Notes under the pieces: model-generated
Seen by the model: the letters and a program-made list of their open reading frames with translations, nothing else
Database searches by the model: none
Told to the model about the DNA's origin: nothing
Position numbers and translations under genes: made by a program
Origin: Actinomycetota bacterium
Lineage (GTDB): Bacteria > Actinomycetota > Thermoleophilia > Miltoncostaeales > Miltoncostaeaceae
DNA length: 64,000 nucleotides
Direction: 5' to 3'
NCBI GenBank assembly: GCA_963169235.1
Contig: CAUJCX010000020.1
Coordinates: 1-64,000, forward strand
In this document: positions 7,904 through 17,062 of the stretch, piece after piece
Numbering within the stretch: position 1 is the stretch's first letter
How the letters are laid out: the number at the start of each line of letters is the position of its first letter

Positions 7904-10092
7904 GCCGCACCCGCCAGAAGCGGCTGCGCCGCCGCCGCAACACCCGCGAGGCCCGCTTCCACCGCGCCCTGCTGGGAATCGGGGCCGTGGGCGTCGTGGC
8001 CACGGGCAGCGTCGTCGCGGGCGGGCTCGCCATCCACTCCATCGGCGAGAACCTGCGGGCCGACAAGCTGCAGGAGATCAAGCTGGGCCAGAACACCCGG
8101 GTGTTCGACAAGAACGGCGTGCTGATGGGCTACATCGCCAGCACCCAGAACCGCACCGAGGTGCGCAGCTCGCAGATTCCCCAGATGCTGAAAGACGCCA
8201 CCGTCGCCATCGAGGACAAGCGGTTCTTCAACCACGACGGCGTCGACTACTACCGCCTGTTCGGCGCGGCGGTGAAGGACGTGCAGTCGGGCTCCAGCCG
8301 CCAGGGCGGGTCCACCATCACCATGCAGCTGGTGAAGAACCTGCACAAGGGCGGGGCCAAGCGCACGTTCAGCCGCAAGATCGAGGAGGCGTACCTCGCG
8401 TACCAGTACGAGCAGCGGTACTCGAAGGACCAGATCCTCACGCGGTACCTGAACGGCACGTTCTACGGCCACAACGCCGTCGGCGTGCAGGCGGCCGCGA
8501 CGACGTTCTTCGACGAGAAGAAGGTGTCGCGCATCTCGCTGCCGCAGGCCGCGCTCTTGGCCGGGCTGCCGCAGGCCCCGTCGAGCTACGACCCGTTCAT
8601 CAACCCCAAGGCGGCCAAGGAGCGGCGCAACCTGGTGTTGCAGGCCATGGCCGAGCAGGGCTACATCTCGCGCAAGCAGGCCGAGCGGGCCAAGAAGGCG
8701 GGCCTCGGCCTGAAGCGGGGAAAGACGTACACGGCGCCCCTGCGCGAGCAGTACTTCTTCGACTTCGTGCGCACCGACCTGCAGAAGCGCTTCGGCGCCA
8801 AGCGCCTGGCCCAGGGCGGGTTCCGGGTCTATACGACGGTCGACCCGCAGCTGCAGACGGACGCCGAGACGGCCATCAAGAGCCAGATCTACAGCGCCGA
8901 CGGCCCGTCGGCCGCCATCATCATGATGGAGTCCCGCACCGGGCGCATCCGGGCCATGCAGTCGACCCAGACGTACAGCAGCAAGAGCGTCTTCAACTAC
9001 GCCACCGACGCCGTCCGCCAGCCGGGATCGACGTTCAAGACGTTCGTGCTGACGCGCTTCGTCGAGGACGGCTGGGACCCGTACTCCACGCAGTACGTCT
9101 CGCGGCCGCTGAAGGGCGACTTCCCCCCGTACGGCTTCATCGACGTGCAGACGTACTCGCACTCGTACAAGGGCCGCGTGTCGGTCGCGCGCGCGCTGCT
9201 GTCGTCGGACAACTCGGTCTTCTCGCAGATGACCATGGACATGGGGCCCCACGAGGTCGCCGAGACCGCGTACGAGATGGGCATCCCGCGGCGGCGCAAG
9301 CTCAGCGAGTACCCGTCGCTGGGCCTGGGTGGCCTCGAGCACGGCGTCAGCGTGCTCGACATGGCGACGGCGTACAGCACGCTGTCGAACGGCGGTTACC
9401 GCGTGCAGCCGCAGGGGGTGTTCGCCATCGAGCGCCCGGGCGGCAAGAAGATCACGGTGCGGCCCCAGCGCACGAAGGTGCTGAGCGACGGGGTCACGTC
9501 GGTGGTCACCGACATCCTGCACGACAACATCACCGGCGGCACCGGCCAGGCCGTGTCCGGCGTGGCGCCCAACATCGCCGGCAAGACGGGCACCACCGAG
9601 AAGTACGTCGACGCGTGGTTCGCCGCCTACACGCCGTGCTACACCACGGTCGTCTGGATGGGCTACCCCAACGACGACGGCACCACCCGCTACCTGCCGG
9701 GCACCACCGGCGGCAGCACTCCGGCGCAGATCTGGCGCGAGTTCATGACGAAGGTGGTGGCCAACCCGCGCTACCAGTGCAAGTACAAGGACTTCCCGGA
9801 GCCGTCCGACCCGGCCAGCCTCACCACGTACTCGAGCGACCTGACCCGGGCGCCCGACTACAACCCGGAGCCGGAGCCGACCAGCACGACGTCGACCCAG
9901 CCCAGCACCACGGTGCAGGGCGGCGGTGGGGCGGCGCCTCCGCCCGCGGCCACCCCCGCTCCCGCACCGGCCCCGGCTCCCGCACCCACCCCCGCACCGG
10001 CGCCCGCGCCCGCCCCGGCACCCGCACCGGCCCCCGCGCCCGCCCCGGCACCCGCGCCCGATCCCGCCCCGGCGCCCGGGCCCACGGGATAG
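7900..10092 (+). CDS. Class A penicillin-binding protein (PBP1A type)
   Basis: 730 residues. It polymerises lipid II (GT51 domain) and cross-links peptides (transpeptidase domain) at the outer membrane face. A basic cytoplasmic N-terminus precedes one transmembrane helix (about 23-45). GT51 motifs are EDKRFFNHDG (105-114, catalytic Glu) and RQGGSTITMQLVKN (about 134-147). Transpeptidase motifs are S377-T-F-K380, S436-D-N438 and K562-T-G-T565. After about residue 665 comes a Ser/Thr-rich then a long Pro-Ala tail that probably spans the wall. The GTG start at 7900 overlaps the previous stop (GTGA) and gives a compact N-terminus. Confidence 0.95.
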   Translation: MSRTRQKRLRRRRNTREARFHRALLGIGAVGVVATGSVVAGGLAIHSIGENLRADKLQEIKLGQNTRVFDKNGVLMGYIASTQNRTEVRSSQIPQMLKDATVAIEDKRFFNHDGVDYYRLFGAAVKDVQSGSSRQGGSTITMQLVKNLHKGGAKRTFSRKIEEAYLAYQYEQRYSKDQILTRYLNGTFYGHNAVGVQAAATTFFDEKKVSRISLPQAALLAGLPQAPSSYDPFINPKAAKERRNLVLQAMAEQGYISRKQAERAKKAGLGLKRGKTYTAPLREQYFFDFVRTDLQKRFGAKRLAQGGFRVYTTVDPQLQTDAETAIKSQIYSADGPSAAIIMMESRTGRIRAMQSTQTYSSKSVFNYATDAVRQPGSTFKTFVLTRFVEDGWDPYSTQYVSRPLKGDFPPYGFIDVQTYSHSYKGRVSVARALLSSDNSVFSQMTMDMGPHEVAETAYEMGIPRRRKLSEYPSLGLGGLEHGVSVLDMATAYSTLSNGGYRVQPQGVFAIERPGGKKITVRPQRTKVLSDGVTSVVTDILHDNITGGTGQAVSGVAPNIAGKTGTTEKYVDAWFAAYTPCYTTVVWMGYPNDDGTTRYLPGTTGGSTPAQIWREFMTKVVANPRYQCKYKDFPEPSDPASLTTYSSDLTRAPDYNPEPEPTSTTSTQPSTTVQGGGGAAPPPAATPAPAPAPAPAPTPAPAPAPAPAPAPAPAPAPAPAPDPAPAPGPTG
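9951..10088 (+). repeat. Low-complexity Pro-Ala repeat in the PBP tail
   Basis: A run of CCC/CCG-GCN codons encodes alternating Pro-Ala pairs over about 45 residues at the C-terminus of the penicillin-binding protein. Such tails act as extended wall-spanning linkers. The repeated DNA is prone to slippage, so its length may vary between strains. Confidence 0.8.
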
Positions 10093-10114
10093 CGCCCGGG
10101 CGACGTCCGGCCCG

Positions 10115-11740
10115 TTGACCGGCCTGCGCCGCCCCGCCGCCGCCGGCCTGGTGGCGGCCGTGCTGGCGTGGGTGACGCACGTGTGGGGTCCCCCGGGGGG
10201 CGACGCAGCCGCACACCTGTACCTCACCGGCCTGTGGAGCGACCACGGCTGGCTGATGTGGGACAACCTCTGGTACGCGGGTCGCTACGCGCAGGTCAAC
10301 TACAGCCTGGTGTACTACCCGGCGGCGGCCCTGCTGTCGGCTCCCGTCGTGAGTGCCCTGGCGGCCGGTGCGGCGGCGTGGGGGTTCGGCGTGCTCGTCG
10401 CCCGCCGCTGGGCGTGGGCGGGCCCGTGGCCCGCGTGGGCGTTCGCGCTGCTCGCGCCGCTGCCGGTGATCGCGGGCACGTACCCGTTCATGCTGGGGAC
10501 CGCGTTCGGCGTGTGGTCGCTGGTGATGCTGGCGTGCCGGCGTCCCTGGGCGGGCGTGGCGCTGGCCGCCGCCACCACGCTGGCCAGCCCCCTCGCCCTC
10601 GTGTTCGTGCTTTTGGGGGCGGCTGCGGGGGGCGTCGCCCTGGGCCGCGACGGCCTGCGCCGGCGCGACGCGCTGGTGGCGGCCGGGGGCCTCACGGCCG
10701 TGCTCGCCGCGCAGTACCTGTGCACGCGGGCGTTTCCGTCGCCCGACGCGCGGTACCAGTTCGACGCCCGCGATGCGTGGGCCATCGGGGCGCTGGTGGT
10801 GGCCGGGGTCGCGCTGACGGCGCGCAACGCGCGGGCGCGCGACCTGACGGCGTTCTTCGCCCTGTACGGCGCGGCCACGCTGGGCGCGCTGGTGGTGACG
10901 ACGCCCGTCGGGGGCAACCTGGTGCGCATCACCCTGGTGGCGGGCGTGCCACTGGCGCTGGTGGCCGCGGCGGCCGCTCCCCGCTCGCGTGCGTGGATGT
11001 CCGTGGGCGTCGTGGTCGTCGCCGCCGCGCTGGCCTGGCAGGTGACGCCCACGTGGACAGGCGCCCCCGCGGCGTGGCGGGCGCGGGCGTCCGACGCGGC
11101 GTACTGGCAGCCCATGCGCGACTTCCTGGCGGCCCACCCCGACCCCGGGCACCGGGTGCACGTGGTGGCCACGCGCGACAACTGGGAGGCGTACCACCTG
11201 GCCTCCCACGGCGTTCCGCTCACCCGGGGCTGGTTCCGCCAGGACGACTTCCCCGTGAACGCCCCGCTGTACGCGCGCCCGCTGACGGGCGACGCGTACC
11301 GGGCCTGGCTGCGCGACCTGGCGGTGCGCTACGTGCTGGTGCCGGACGATCCCCGAGACGCCGGGGGCGACGAGGAGGCCCGGCTGCTGGCCGGTGGCCT
11401 TCTGCCCCGGGCGGCCCGCCTGCCGGGGTGGACCGTGTACGAGGCGGCCGACACCCCCCCGCTGGCGACGCCCGCGTCGCGCGTGGGCGTGGTGGCCGTC
11501 ACGCCCGGGCGGGTGACTCTGCGCGTCGACCGGCCCGGCGTGTACCGGGTGCGCATGCGCTACAGCCCGTACCTGGAGGCCGACAACGGCGCATGCGTCA
11601 CCGCGCGCGCACCGTGGGGGGTGAAGCTGGCGGCCACGCGGGCGGGCATCGTGCACATCGGCTTCCGGGTGACCCCGCAGCGGGTGCTCGACACCCTGGT
11701 GGGGCACGACACGGCGTGCGTCCGCGGCCGCGGGGTGTAG
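10115..11740 (+). CDS. Polytopic membrane protein, GT-C-like
   Basis: 541 residues from TTG 10115; no better start lies between the PBP stop and the first helix. About ten hydrophobic helices fill the first two thirds. The first extracytoplasmic loop carries WGPPGGDAAAHLY, with an acidic residue placed as in GT-C glycosyltransferases. The last 200 residues form a soluble domain (DNWEAYHLASHG; YVLVPDD), as in large actinobacterial membrane glycosyltransferase-like proteins. It may use polyprenyl-linked sugars outside the membrane, but the assignment rests on topology only. Confidence 0.65.
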   Translation: MTGLRRPAAAGLVAAVLAWVTHVWGPPGGDAAAHLYLTGLWSDHGWLMWDNLWYAGRYAQVNYSLVYYPAAALLSAPVVSALAAGAAAWGFGVLVARRWAWAGPWPAWAFALLAPLPVIAGTYPFMLGTAFGVWSLVMLACRRPWAGVALAAATTLASPLALVFVLLGAAAGGVALGRDGLRRRDALVAAGGLTAVLAAQYLCTRAFPSPDARYQFDARDAWAIGALVVAGVALTARNARARDLTAFFALYGAATLGALVVTTPVGGNLVRITLVAGVPLALVAAAAAPRSRAWMSVGVVVVAAALAWQVTPTWTGAPAAWRARASDAAYWQPMRDFLAAHPDPGHRVHVVATRDNWEAYHLASHGVPLTRGWFRQDDFPVNAPLYARPLTGDAYRAWLRDLAVRYVLVPDDPRDAGGDEEARLLAGGLLPRAARLPGWTVYEAADTPPLATPASRVGVVAVTPGRVTLRVDRPGVYRVRMRYSPYLEADNGACVTARAPWGVKLAATRAGIVHIGFRVTPQRVLDTLVGHDTACVRGRGV

Positions 11741-11750
11741 AAAGCCGGTC

Positions 11751-12668
11751 ATGGCGCCGTCCGACGACACCCTGCGCATCGCGACGTGGAACCTCTTTCA
11801 CCTGCAGGACGAAGGCGGCGGGCCGATCGGTTTCGGCACGGTGGTGCGGCGCCGCCACCGCGAGCGCGACGGGCTCGTCCACCTCAACCGCAAGCACCTC
11901 GATCCGGCCGCCGACGTGCTGCGGCGCATCGGCGCCGACCTGGTGCTGTTGCAGGAGGTGCCCCCGCGCGCCGTGCCGCGCCTGGGACGCCGCCTGGGGA
12001 TGCACGCGGCGTGGGCGGCGCGCACCGGCCCGTTCGTGGGGCCCGCGTGGCTGCGCGACGCCGTCGGTGACTGGAACCCCGACCTGGTGCGCACGCACGA
12101 GGGCAACGCGAACGCCGTGCTGGTGGGCCCGCGCCTGGTGCGCGTGCCCGGCAGCGTCCGCCGCCTGCGCCTCAACCCGTGGCGCCAGGTGCTCGGGGCG
12201 TGGCGCGCGCACGGCACCGACCTGCGCTGGCGCGAGATGCTGCGCTGGCTGGGCGAGCCGCGCGTCGCGGTGGCCGGCCAGGTGCGCCGCCCCGGCGGGC
12301 CGCCCGTGACCGTCGTCAGCCTGCACCTGCACAACGCCCGCGGCGAGACCGAGCGGGCGCACGAGGTGGGGCGCCTCATCGAGGCCCTGCGCAACGTGCC
12401 GGGGCCGCTGATCGTGGGCGGAGACTTCAACCTGATGCCGTCGTCCCCGCACATGGCGCGGCTGGCCGAGCTGGGCCTGGTGGACGAGCACGGCGACCGC
12501 CGCATGAACATCGACCGCGTCTTCACCCGCGGGGTGGAGGTGGTGGAGCCCGCCCGGCGCCTGGAGCCCTCGGTGCGCGAGTTCGCGTGGACCGGGCGCA
12601 GGGGACACGGCCGCGTGCGCGTCAGCGACCACGACCCCGTCGTGGTCACCGTGCGGCTGCCCGCCTGA
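11751..12668 (+). CDS. Endonuclease/exonuclease/phosphatase-family protein
   Basis: 305 residues. The EEP fold is shown by the N-terminal RIATWNLFHLQDEGG (metal-binding Asn), LLQEVPPRAV (metal Glu), VVSLHLHNARGE, GGDFNLMPSS (catalytic Asp-Asn) and the C-terminal VSDHDPVVV with catalytic Asp-His. Substrate cannot be read from sequence: the family includes DNA-repair nucleases, sphingomyelinases and inositol phosphatases. No signal peptide is visible. It starts 10 bases after the membrane protein, so the two are probably co-transcribed, and it converges with the minus-strand operon. Confidence 0.85.
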   Translation: MAPSDDTLRIATWNLFHLQDEGGGPIGFGTVVRRRHRERDGLVHLNRKHLDPAADVLRRIGADLVLLQEVPPRAVPRLGRRLGMHAAWAARTGPFVGPAWLRDAVGDWNPDLVRTHEGNANAVLVGPRLVRVPGSVRRLRLNPWRQVLGAWRAHGTDLRWREMLRWLGEPRVAVAGQVRRPGGPPVTVVSLHLHNARGETERAHEVGRLIEALRNVPGPLIVGGDFNLMPSSPHMARLAELGLVDEHGDRRMNIDRVFTRGVEVVEPARRLEPSVREFAWTGRRGHGRVRVSDHDPVVVTVRLPA

Positions 12669-12670
12669 CG

Positions 12671-13852
12671 CTACGGGCCCTCGATGCGCATCTCGCCCAC
12701 CGCGATGACGCACAGCACCAGGCTCGCCACCAGCACCCACGTGCGGCGCCGCTCGCCCCCCTCGTCCATCCATTCGGCCGCCGGCCACACCAGTGGGAAC
12801 GCCATCAGGCCGAACCGCGTCATCGACTCGAACGACCCGCTCGAGAGCGGGAGTGCCAGCACGGCCGCGCTGTAGATGAACCACGGGTTGCGCCACCCGC
12901 CCTCCATGCGCCACAGGCGCCGCAACAGGAACGCGTAGCCCAGCGTGGGCAGGCCGTCGCGCACCACGGGCGCCCACAGCCCCACCACGTCCAGGTTGAA
13001 CGCGGCCCGGACGGCGTCGCCGATCTCCACCGGCAGGTACGTGAGCACCCCGATTCCCAGCGGCCCCCGCCGCCATGCCGCCTGGGCGACGAACGGCAGG
13101 TCCCACGCCCCCCGGGTGATCTGCATGGCCGCGAGGAAGCCGGCCAGCGTCAGCGCGGCGGGCGCCATCACCAGGGCCACCCGCCGCACCTGGGCGCTGC
13201 GGGGGCCGCCCGCCTGCCACGCGAACACCGCCACCAGCAGCGCCACCAGCACGCCCGGCGGCCGGCCGAGGGTGGCGACGGCGGCGGCGGACGCCGCCCA
13301 TCCCCAGCGCCGGTGCTGCGCCAGGATCGCCGCACCCACGGCCATCGCGAGGGTGAGGGCCTCGGTGTAGGCCATCGACGCGTAGACGCTGGGCGGGAAC
13401 GCCGCGAACGCCCACACCACCAGGCGCGCCCGCGCGGCCCCGAAGCGCTCGGCACTCAGGCGGTGGATGCCCACCAGCGCCCCGAGGAACGCCACGTTGT
13501 TGACGGCCACGGCGAACACGAACGGGTTGACGTGGAGCGCGATGCCCACCTTCATCACCATGGGGACCAGCGGGAAGAACGGCAGGTTGGTGAACAGCAC
13601 TCCCGCGAGGCCGGTGTAGTCGTCGTACCCGCGGGTGGCGATGTCGAGGTACCAGCTGGTGTCCCACCCGCCCAGCAGGGCGAGCCAGCGCGGCACCGCC
13701 GGGTCGACGCCCAGGTGGGGGACGCCCAGCGCGTACGACAGCACCACCGTGGCCACGAGGATGAGCCCGCGCGTCACCGCCCACGCCACCAGCGGCTCGC
13801 GCCACTGCACCGGGCGCCGGCGGGCCACCTCCTGCGCCCGTCCGGCGGTCAC
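12671..13852 (-). CDS. PIG-V-like polytopic mannosyltransferase family protein
   Basis: 393 residues from GTG 13852, overlapping the stop of the upstream gene (GTGA). About nine helices. The first external loop carries GGWDTSWYLDIATRGYDDY and FFPLVPMVMK, the WD...WY..IA..GY...FFP pattern of the PIG-V/GPI mannosyltransferase-2 family, whose Asp is catalytic in this GT-C group. It should transfer a sugar from a polyprenyl-phosphate donor on the outer membrane face. It is last in the seven-gene minus-strand operon, whose gene at 18162 can make such a donor. Confidence 0.8.
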   Translation of the reverse strand: MTAGRAQEVARRRPVQWREPLVAWAVTRGLILVATVVLSYALGVPHLGVDPAVPRWLALLGGWDTSWYLDIATRGYDDYTGLAGVLFTNLPFFPLVPMVMKVGIALHVNPFVFAVAVNNVAFLGALVGIHRLSAERFGAARARLVVWAFAAFPPSVYASMAYTEALTLAMAVGAAILAQHRRWGWAASAAAVATLGRPPGVLVALLVAVFAWQAGGPRSAQVRRVALVMAPAALTLAGFLAAMQITRGAWDLPFVAQAAWRRGPLGIGVLTYLPVEIGDAVRAAFNLDVVGLWAPVVRDGLPTLGYAFLLRRLWRMEGGWRNPWFIYSAAVLALPLSSGSFESMTRFGLMAFPLVWPAAEWMDEGGERRRTWVLVASLVLCVIAVGEMRIEGP

Positions 13853-15360
13853 GGCGCGTCCTGCCGCGACACGCGCCGGAACACCACCACGCCGTCGCGC
13901 GAGAAGACCTGGCGGAACGCGGGATCGGCCCGCAGGCCCGCCATGTAGGGGATGAACGCCCACTCGCTGACCAGCTGGTCGCGCACGTACGGGCGCTTCT
14001 GGTCGACGATGACCCACTGGGCGTCCTTCACCACCGGGAACGAGTAGATGTGCCGGCGGTTCGACAGGCGGGCCCCGAACGGGTTGCCGGCCGACACCGC
14101 GGCGCCGTCGTCGATGACCGCCACGCCCGCCGCCATCGCGTCGACGTGCGGCGAGCCGGAGTACTCCCAGCGCCGCTCCTGCGAACCCCCGGGGACGTGG
14201 AACCACACGGGCAGCGGCCCCTGCCGCCAGCCGCCCGCGAGCACCGCCACCAGGAGCGCCGCGGCCCAGAGCCCGGCGGGCCGCAGCGGCACGGGCAGGC
14301 CGGGCAGCGCGCGCACCCGCGCGAGGCCGCGCAGCGTCGCGGCGATGAGGAACGGCGTGGCGACGGCCGTGTACTGGAACTGCACCGAGAACTGGGGCCA
14401 GTAGTCGGTGAGCAGGTTCATCGCCAGCTCGGGCAGGGCGGGGAGGGCCAGGAGCGGGGCCGCTGCCGGCAGGAACATCAGCGGCAGGAAGATGGCCAGC
14501 AGGTACAGCAGCTTCGGCTCGGTCGTGACGGTCTCGAGCACGCGCAGCGGGTCGGTGACCAGGGTGCGCGGCAGCGATGTGAGGCTGCCGCCGAGGTGGT
14601 CGTAGCGGTTGCTGAAGGGGTTGCCGCCGCTGGGCGCGAAGTGCGGGATGATCACGGTCATGCACACGGCGGTCCACGCGACGCCGGTGACGGCCAGCAC
14701 GACGCCCCACGCGCGGCGCCCGTGGGCGACCGCCGCGTACAGGCCCAAGAGGGCGATGGCGAGCCCCACGTGTTCCTTGCAGATGAGGGCCAGGCCGGCG
14801 GTGGTGAACAGCACGCCCGGGCGGCCCTCCTCCACCGCCCAGATGGCCCACGCCAGCAGCGGCGTCGCGAACACCACCGCGTGGAACTCGGTGAGCACCG
14901 ACCACAGCTGCGGCGGGTACAGCAGGTACACCACCGCCCCGGCCACCGCGAGCGCGTCGGAGGCCAGCCACCGGCGGCCCAGGAGGAACACGGGGATGGC
15001 GCCGGACGCGACGGCGAGCACCTGCACCACCAGCAGCATCTCGGGGCGCGGCACCAGCAGCCACAGCGGCGCCAGCAGCACCAGGATGGGGTCGACGTGG
15101 GCGCCCAGGCGCACGAACTGGGTGCCGGCCGTGTCGGTGCTCTCCAGCGGCCTCCCCTGCGTGGTGCTCCACACGGCCTGCACCATGTTGCCCAGGTCGA
15201 AGCGCCCGCTCCAGAAGAAGCGATAGCGCAGCACCGCCAGCCACGACAGCGCGACGCTGTACGCCGCGATCGCGGCCCACAGCACCAGCCGGGCCGGGTC
15301 GGCCCGCAGCGCGTCGGCACGGTCGCGCCACGCGTGCGCGTCGAGGGCGGGCAGCCTCAT
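13849..15360 (-). CDS. DUF2079 polytopic membrane protein, GT-C-like
   Basis: 503 residues from ATG 15360, overlapping the upstream stop (ATGA). It matches the DUF2079 pattern: an early loop with RFDLGNMVQAVWSTTQG, then GAHVDPILVLLAPLW, and EFHAVVFATPLL in a later loop. About eleven helices precede a C-terminal extracytoplasmic part (WEYSGSPHVD; WVIVDQKRPYVRD). DUF2079 proteins resemble GT-C glycosyltransferases and are common in high-GC actinobacteria, but their reaction is not established. Genes for a polyprenyl-P-sugar synthase and a flippase-like protein lie in the same operon. Confidence 0.85.
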   Translation of the reverse strand: MRLPALDAHAWRDRADALRADPARLVLWAAIAAYSVALSWLAVLRYRFFWSGRFDLGNMVQAVWSTTQGRPLESTDTAGTQFVRLGAHVDPILVLLAPLWLLVPRPEMLLVVQVLAVASGAIPVFLLGRRWLASDALAVAGAVVYLLYPPQLWSVLTEFHAVVFATPLLAWAIWAVEEGRPGVLFTTAGLALICKEHVGLAIALLGLYAAVAHGRRAWGVVLAVTGVAWTAVCMTVIIPHFAPSGGNPFSNRYDHLGGSLTSLPRTLVTDPLRVLETVTTEPKLLYLLAIFLPLMFLPAAAPLLALPALPELAMNLLTDYWPQFSVQFQYTAVATPFLIAATLRGLARVRALPGLPVPLRPAGLWAAALLVAVLAGGWRQGPLPVWFHVPGGSQERRWEYSGSPHVDAMAAGVAVIDDGAAVSAGNPFGARLSNRRHIYSFPVVKDAQWVIVDQKRPYVRDQLVSEWAFIPYMAGLRADPAFRQVFSRDGVVVFRRVSRQDAP

Positions 15361-16289
15361 CGCCGCCGCGTCCCCATCACCACGAGGCCCACGAACACCA
15401 GCTCCACCACGGTGAGCAGCAGGCGGCACGACACCGACAGCGCCACCGCCACCCCCTGGGGCACGTGCTGGGCCAGGGCCAGGGCGAACGCGCCGTCGCG
15501 CACGCCCAGGCCGGACGGGAAGATGATGAGCACCATCGACAGCGTGAACGCGAACAGGAACGCGCCGCCCACGAACGCCGCCGAGCCCACCGACGGCCCC
15601 GCCAGGGCCCGCATGGCCAGCCAGACGCCGACGGCCAGGAGCAGCGCCGTGAGCGCGTACCACGCCACCAGCGCCAGCACGTCGCGGCGCCGGATGAGGC
15701 GCTCCAGCGGCGGACGGCGCACGGCGGCCAGGGCCCGCGCCGACAGCGGCCCGAACACGCGCGGGTGCAGCGCCACCAGCAGCACCGGCACGGCCAGCAC
15801 GGCCAGCACCGCCCAGCGCGAGCCGACGGCCCCGTACGCGGCGAGGAAGCCGACGGACCCGATGGCGGCGACGCCCAGCCCCAGGGACTGCTCGTACACC
15901 AGGGCGGCCGCCGACACGCGCCGCGCGACGCCGTGGTCGCGTCCCATCTCGAGGCGCCCCACCACCATCAGCACGCTGCCCGGCACGTAGCGCCCCAGGA
16001 GGGACGTGGCCCACACCCGCAGCATCGCCCGGCGCGAGGGACGCGGTGACGGCGCGAGGGCCTCCACCACGCCCACGTACCCCAGCCCGCTGGTGGCGAA
16101 GAACACCAGCAGCACGGCCACCGAGGCGGCCAGAAGCGGCACGTCGACGTCCCACTGGTAGCGGCGCACCTGCGACCAGCCGTCGACCAGCGCCCACGCC
16201 AGGAACGCCAGCACCACGGCCGCGGCGGCGTACCCCAGGCGTCGGCGCCAGCGCCCGCGCCCGGGGGTGGGACTCTCGGCGTCGGTCAC
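15357..16289 (-). CDS. Flippase-like (UPF0104/LPG-synthase TM) protein
   Basis: 310 residues from GTG 16289, overlapping the methyltransferase stop (GTGA). Eight or so helices show the pattern of the lysylphosphatidylglycerol-synthase transmembrane region (YbhN/AglD): LLGRYVPGSVLMVVGRLEMGRD, ALVYEQSLGLG, and near the end IIFPSGLGVRDGAFALAL. It has no soluble aminoacyltransferase domain. Relatives next to glycosyltransferases are thought to move or act on lipid-linked sugars. That role fits here but is inferred. Confidence 0.82.
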   Translation of the reverse strand: MTDAESPTPGRGRWRRRLGYAAAAVVLAFLAWALVDGWSQVRRYQWDVDVPLLAASVAVLLVFFATSGLGYVGVVEALAPSPRPSRRAMLRVWATSLLGRYVPGSVLMVVGRLEMGRDHGVARRVSAAALVYEQSLGLGVAAIGSVGFLAAYGAVGSRWAVLAVLAVPVLLVALHPRVFGPLSARALAAVRRPPLERLIRRRDVLALVAWYALTALLLAVGVWLAMRALAGPSVGSAAFVGGAFLFAFTLSMVLIIFPSGLGVRDGAFALALAQHVPQGVAVALSVSCRLLLTVVELVFVGLVVMGTRRR

Positions 16290-17062
16290 GGTCCGGGCCG
16301 GCGCGCGGTGGCGATGAAGCCCATGTACCCGGGCTTGCGCCCCAGAAACAGGCGGTCGACGGCGAACGCGGCCCGCAGCACGCGGGCGACGGCGGGGCGC
16401 GGCGGGCCCATGGCGTCCCCCGCGGTGGACTCCCCGGCCCGGTCGAGCCGGCGGGCCAGCATGGGCCGATAGACGTGCCGGTGGTAGAAGCCGGTCACGG
16501 GGAAGCCCCAGGCGGTCACCCGCACGTCGTCGAGGCCTGCGCCCTGCAGCAGGTCGGTGAGCCCCTGCTGGGTGTACCGGCGGCGGTGGCCCGCCCACTT
16601 GTCGGTCCAGTCGTAGCGCCGCGGACCCGCCGGGACGCTCACCACCAGCACGGCGCCGGGGCGCATCACGCGGGCCAGCTCGGCTGCCGCGGCGACGTCG
16701 TCGTCGAGGTGCTCGAGCACCTCCGCGCACACCACCACGTCGGCGCACGCGGCGGGCAGCGGCAGGCGGTGAATGTCGCCGGTGAGCGCCCGGTGGGGGC
16801 CGCCGGGCGCGGCGTCGAGCATGCGCCCCAGGCGCGCCACGAACGCGTCGCTGCCGTCCACCGCCGTCACCCGGAAGCCGTGGCGCGCGAGGCGCAGCGC
16901 CATGCTGCCCGCCCCGGCCCCGGCGTCGACCGCGTCACCGCCGGGCAGCGGCCCCAGCCGCGCGAGGGCGTCCACCAGCAGCGATTCCCGGAACTCGTGC
17001 CGGGGGCCGTACAGCTCGGGAGCGTCCCCCCACGTGTGCTCGTCGCGTGCCGGGGCGCTCAT
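16286..17062 (-). CDS. Class I SAM-dependent methyltransferase
   Basis: 258 residues from ATG 17062, overlapping the GT4 stop (ATGA). SAM-binding motif I is AVDAGAGAGSMALRL, with the acidic ribose-binding residue in VTAVDGSD; motif II/III is DVVVCAEVLEHLDDD, and a post-motif follows at MRPGAVLVVSVP. The C-terminal half (GHRRRYTQQGL; GFYHRH) is typical of methyltransferases in polysaccharide clusters. It may methylate a sugar or the lipid carrier; the substrate cannot be told. Confidence 0.88.
   Translation of the reverse strand: MSAPARDEHTWGDAPELYGPRHEFRESLLVDALARLGPLPGGDAVDAGAGAGSMALRLARHGFRVTAVDGSDAFVARLGRMLDAAPGGPHRALTGDIHRLPLPAACADVVVCAEVLEHLDDDVAAAAELARVMRPGAVLVVSVPAGPRRYDWTDKWAGHRRRYTQQGLTDLLQGAGLDDVRVTAWGFPVTGFYHRHVYRPMLARRLDRAGESTAGDAMGPPRPAVARVLRAAFAVDRLFLGRKPGYMGFIATARRPGP

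Noticed and set aside
9951-10088. CRISPR-like or satellite repeat
   Set aside because: It is a coding Pro-Ala repeat in the PBP tail with no unique spacers.
12660-12675. Terminator between the convergent EEP and PIG-V-like genes
   Set aside because: Only two bases separate the stops and no hairpin with a T-run is present; clear intrinsic terminators were not seen anywhere in the window.
12179-13948. Plus-strand open frame of 589 codons opposite the PIG-V-like gene
   Set aside because: It encodes Arg/His-rich shadow sequence, and the minus-strand frame has clear membrane-protein features.
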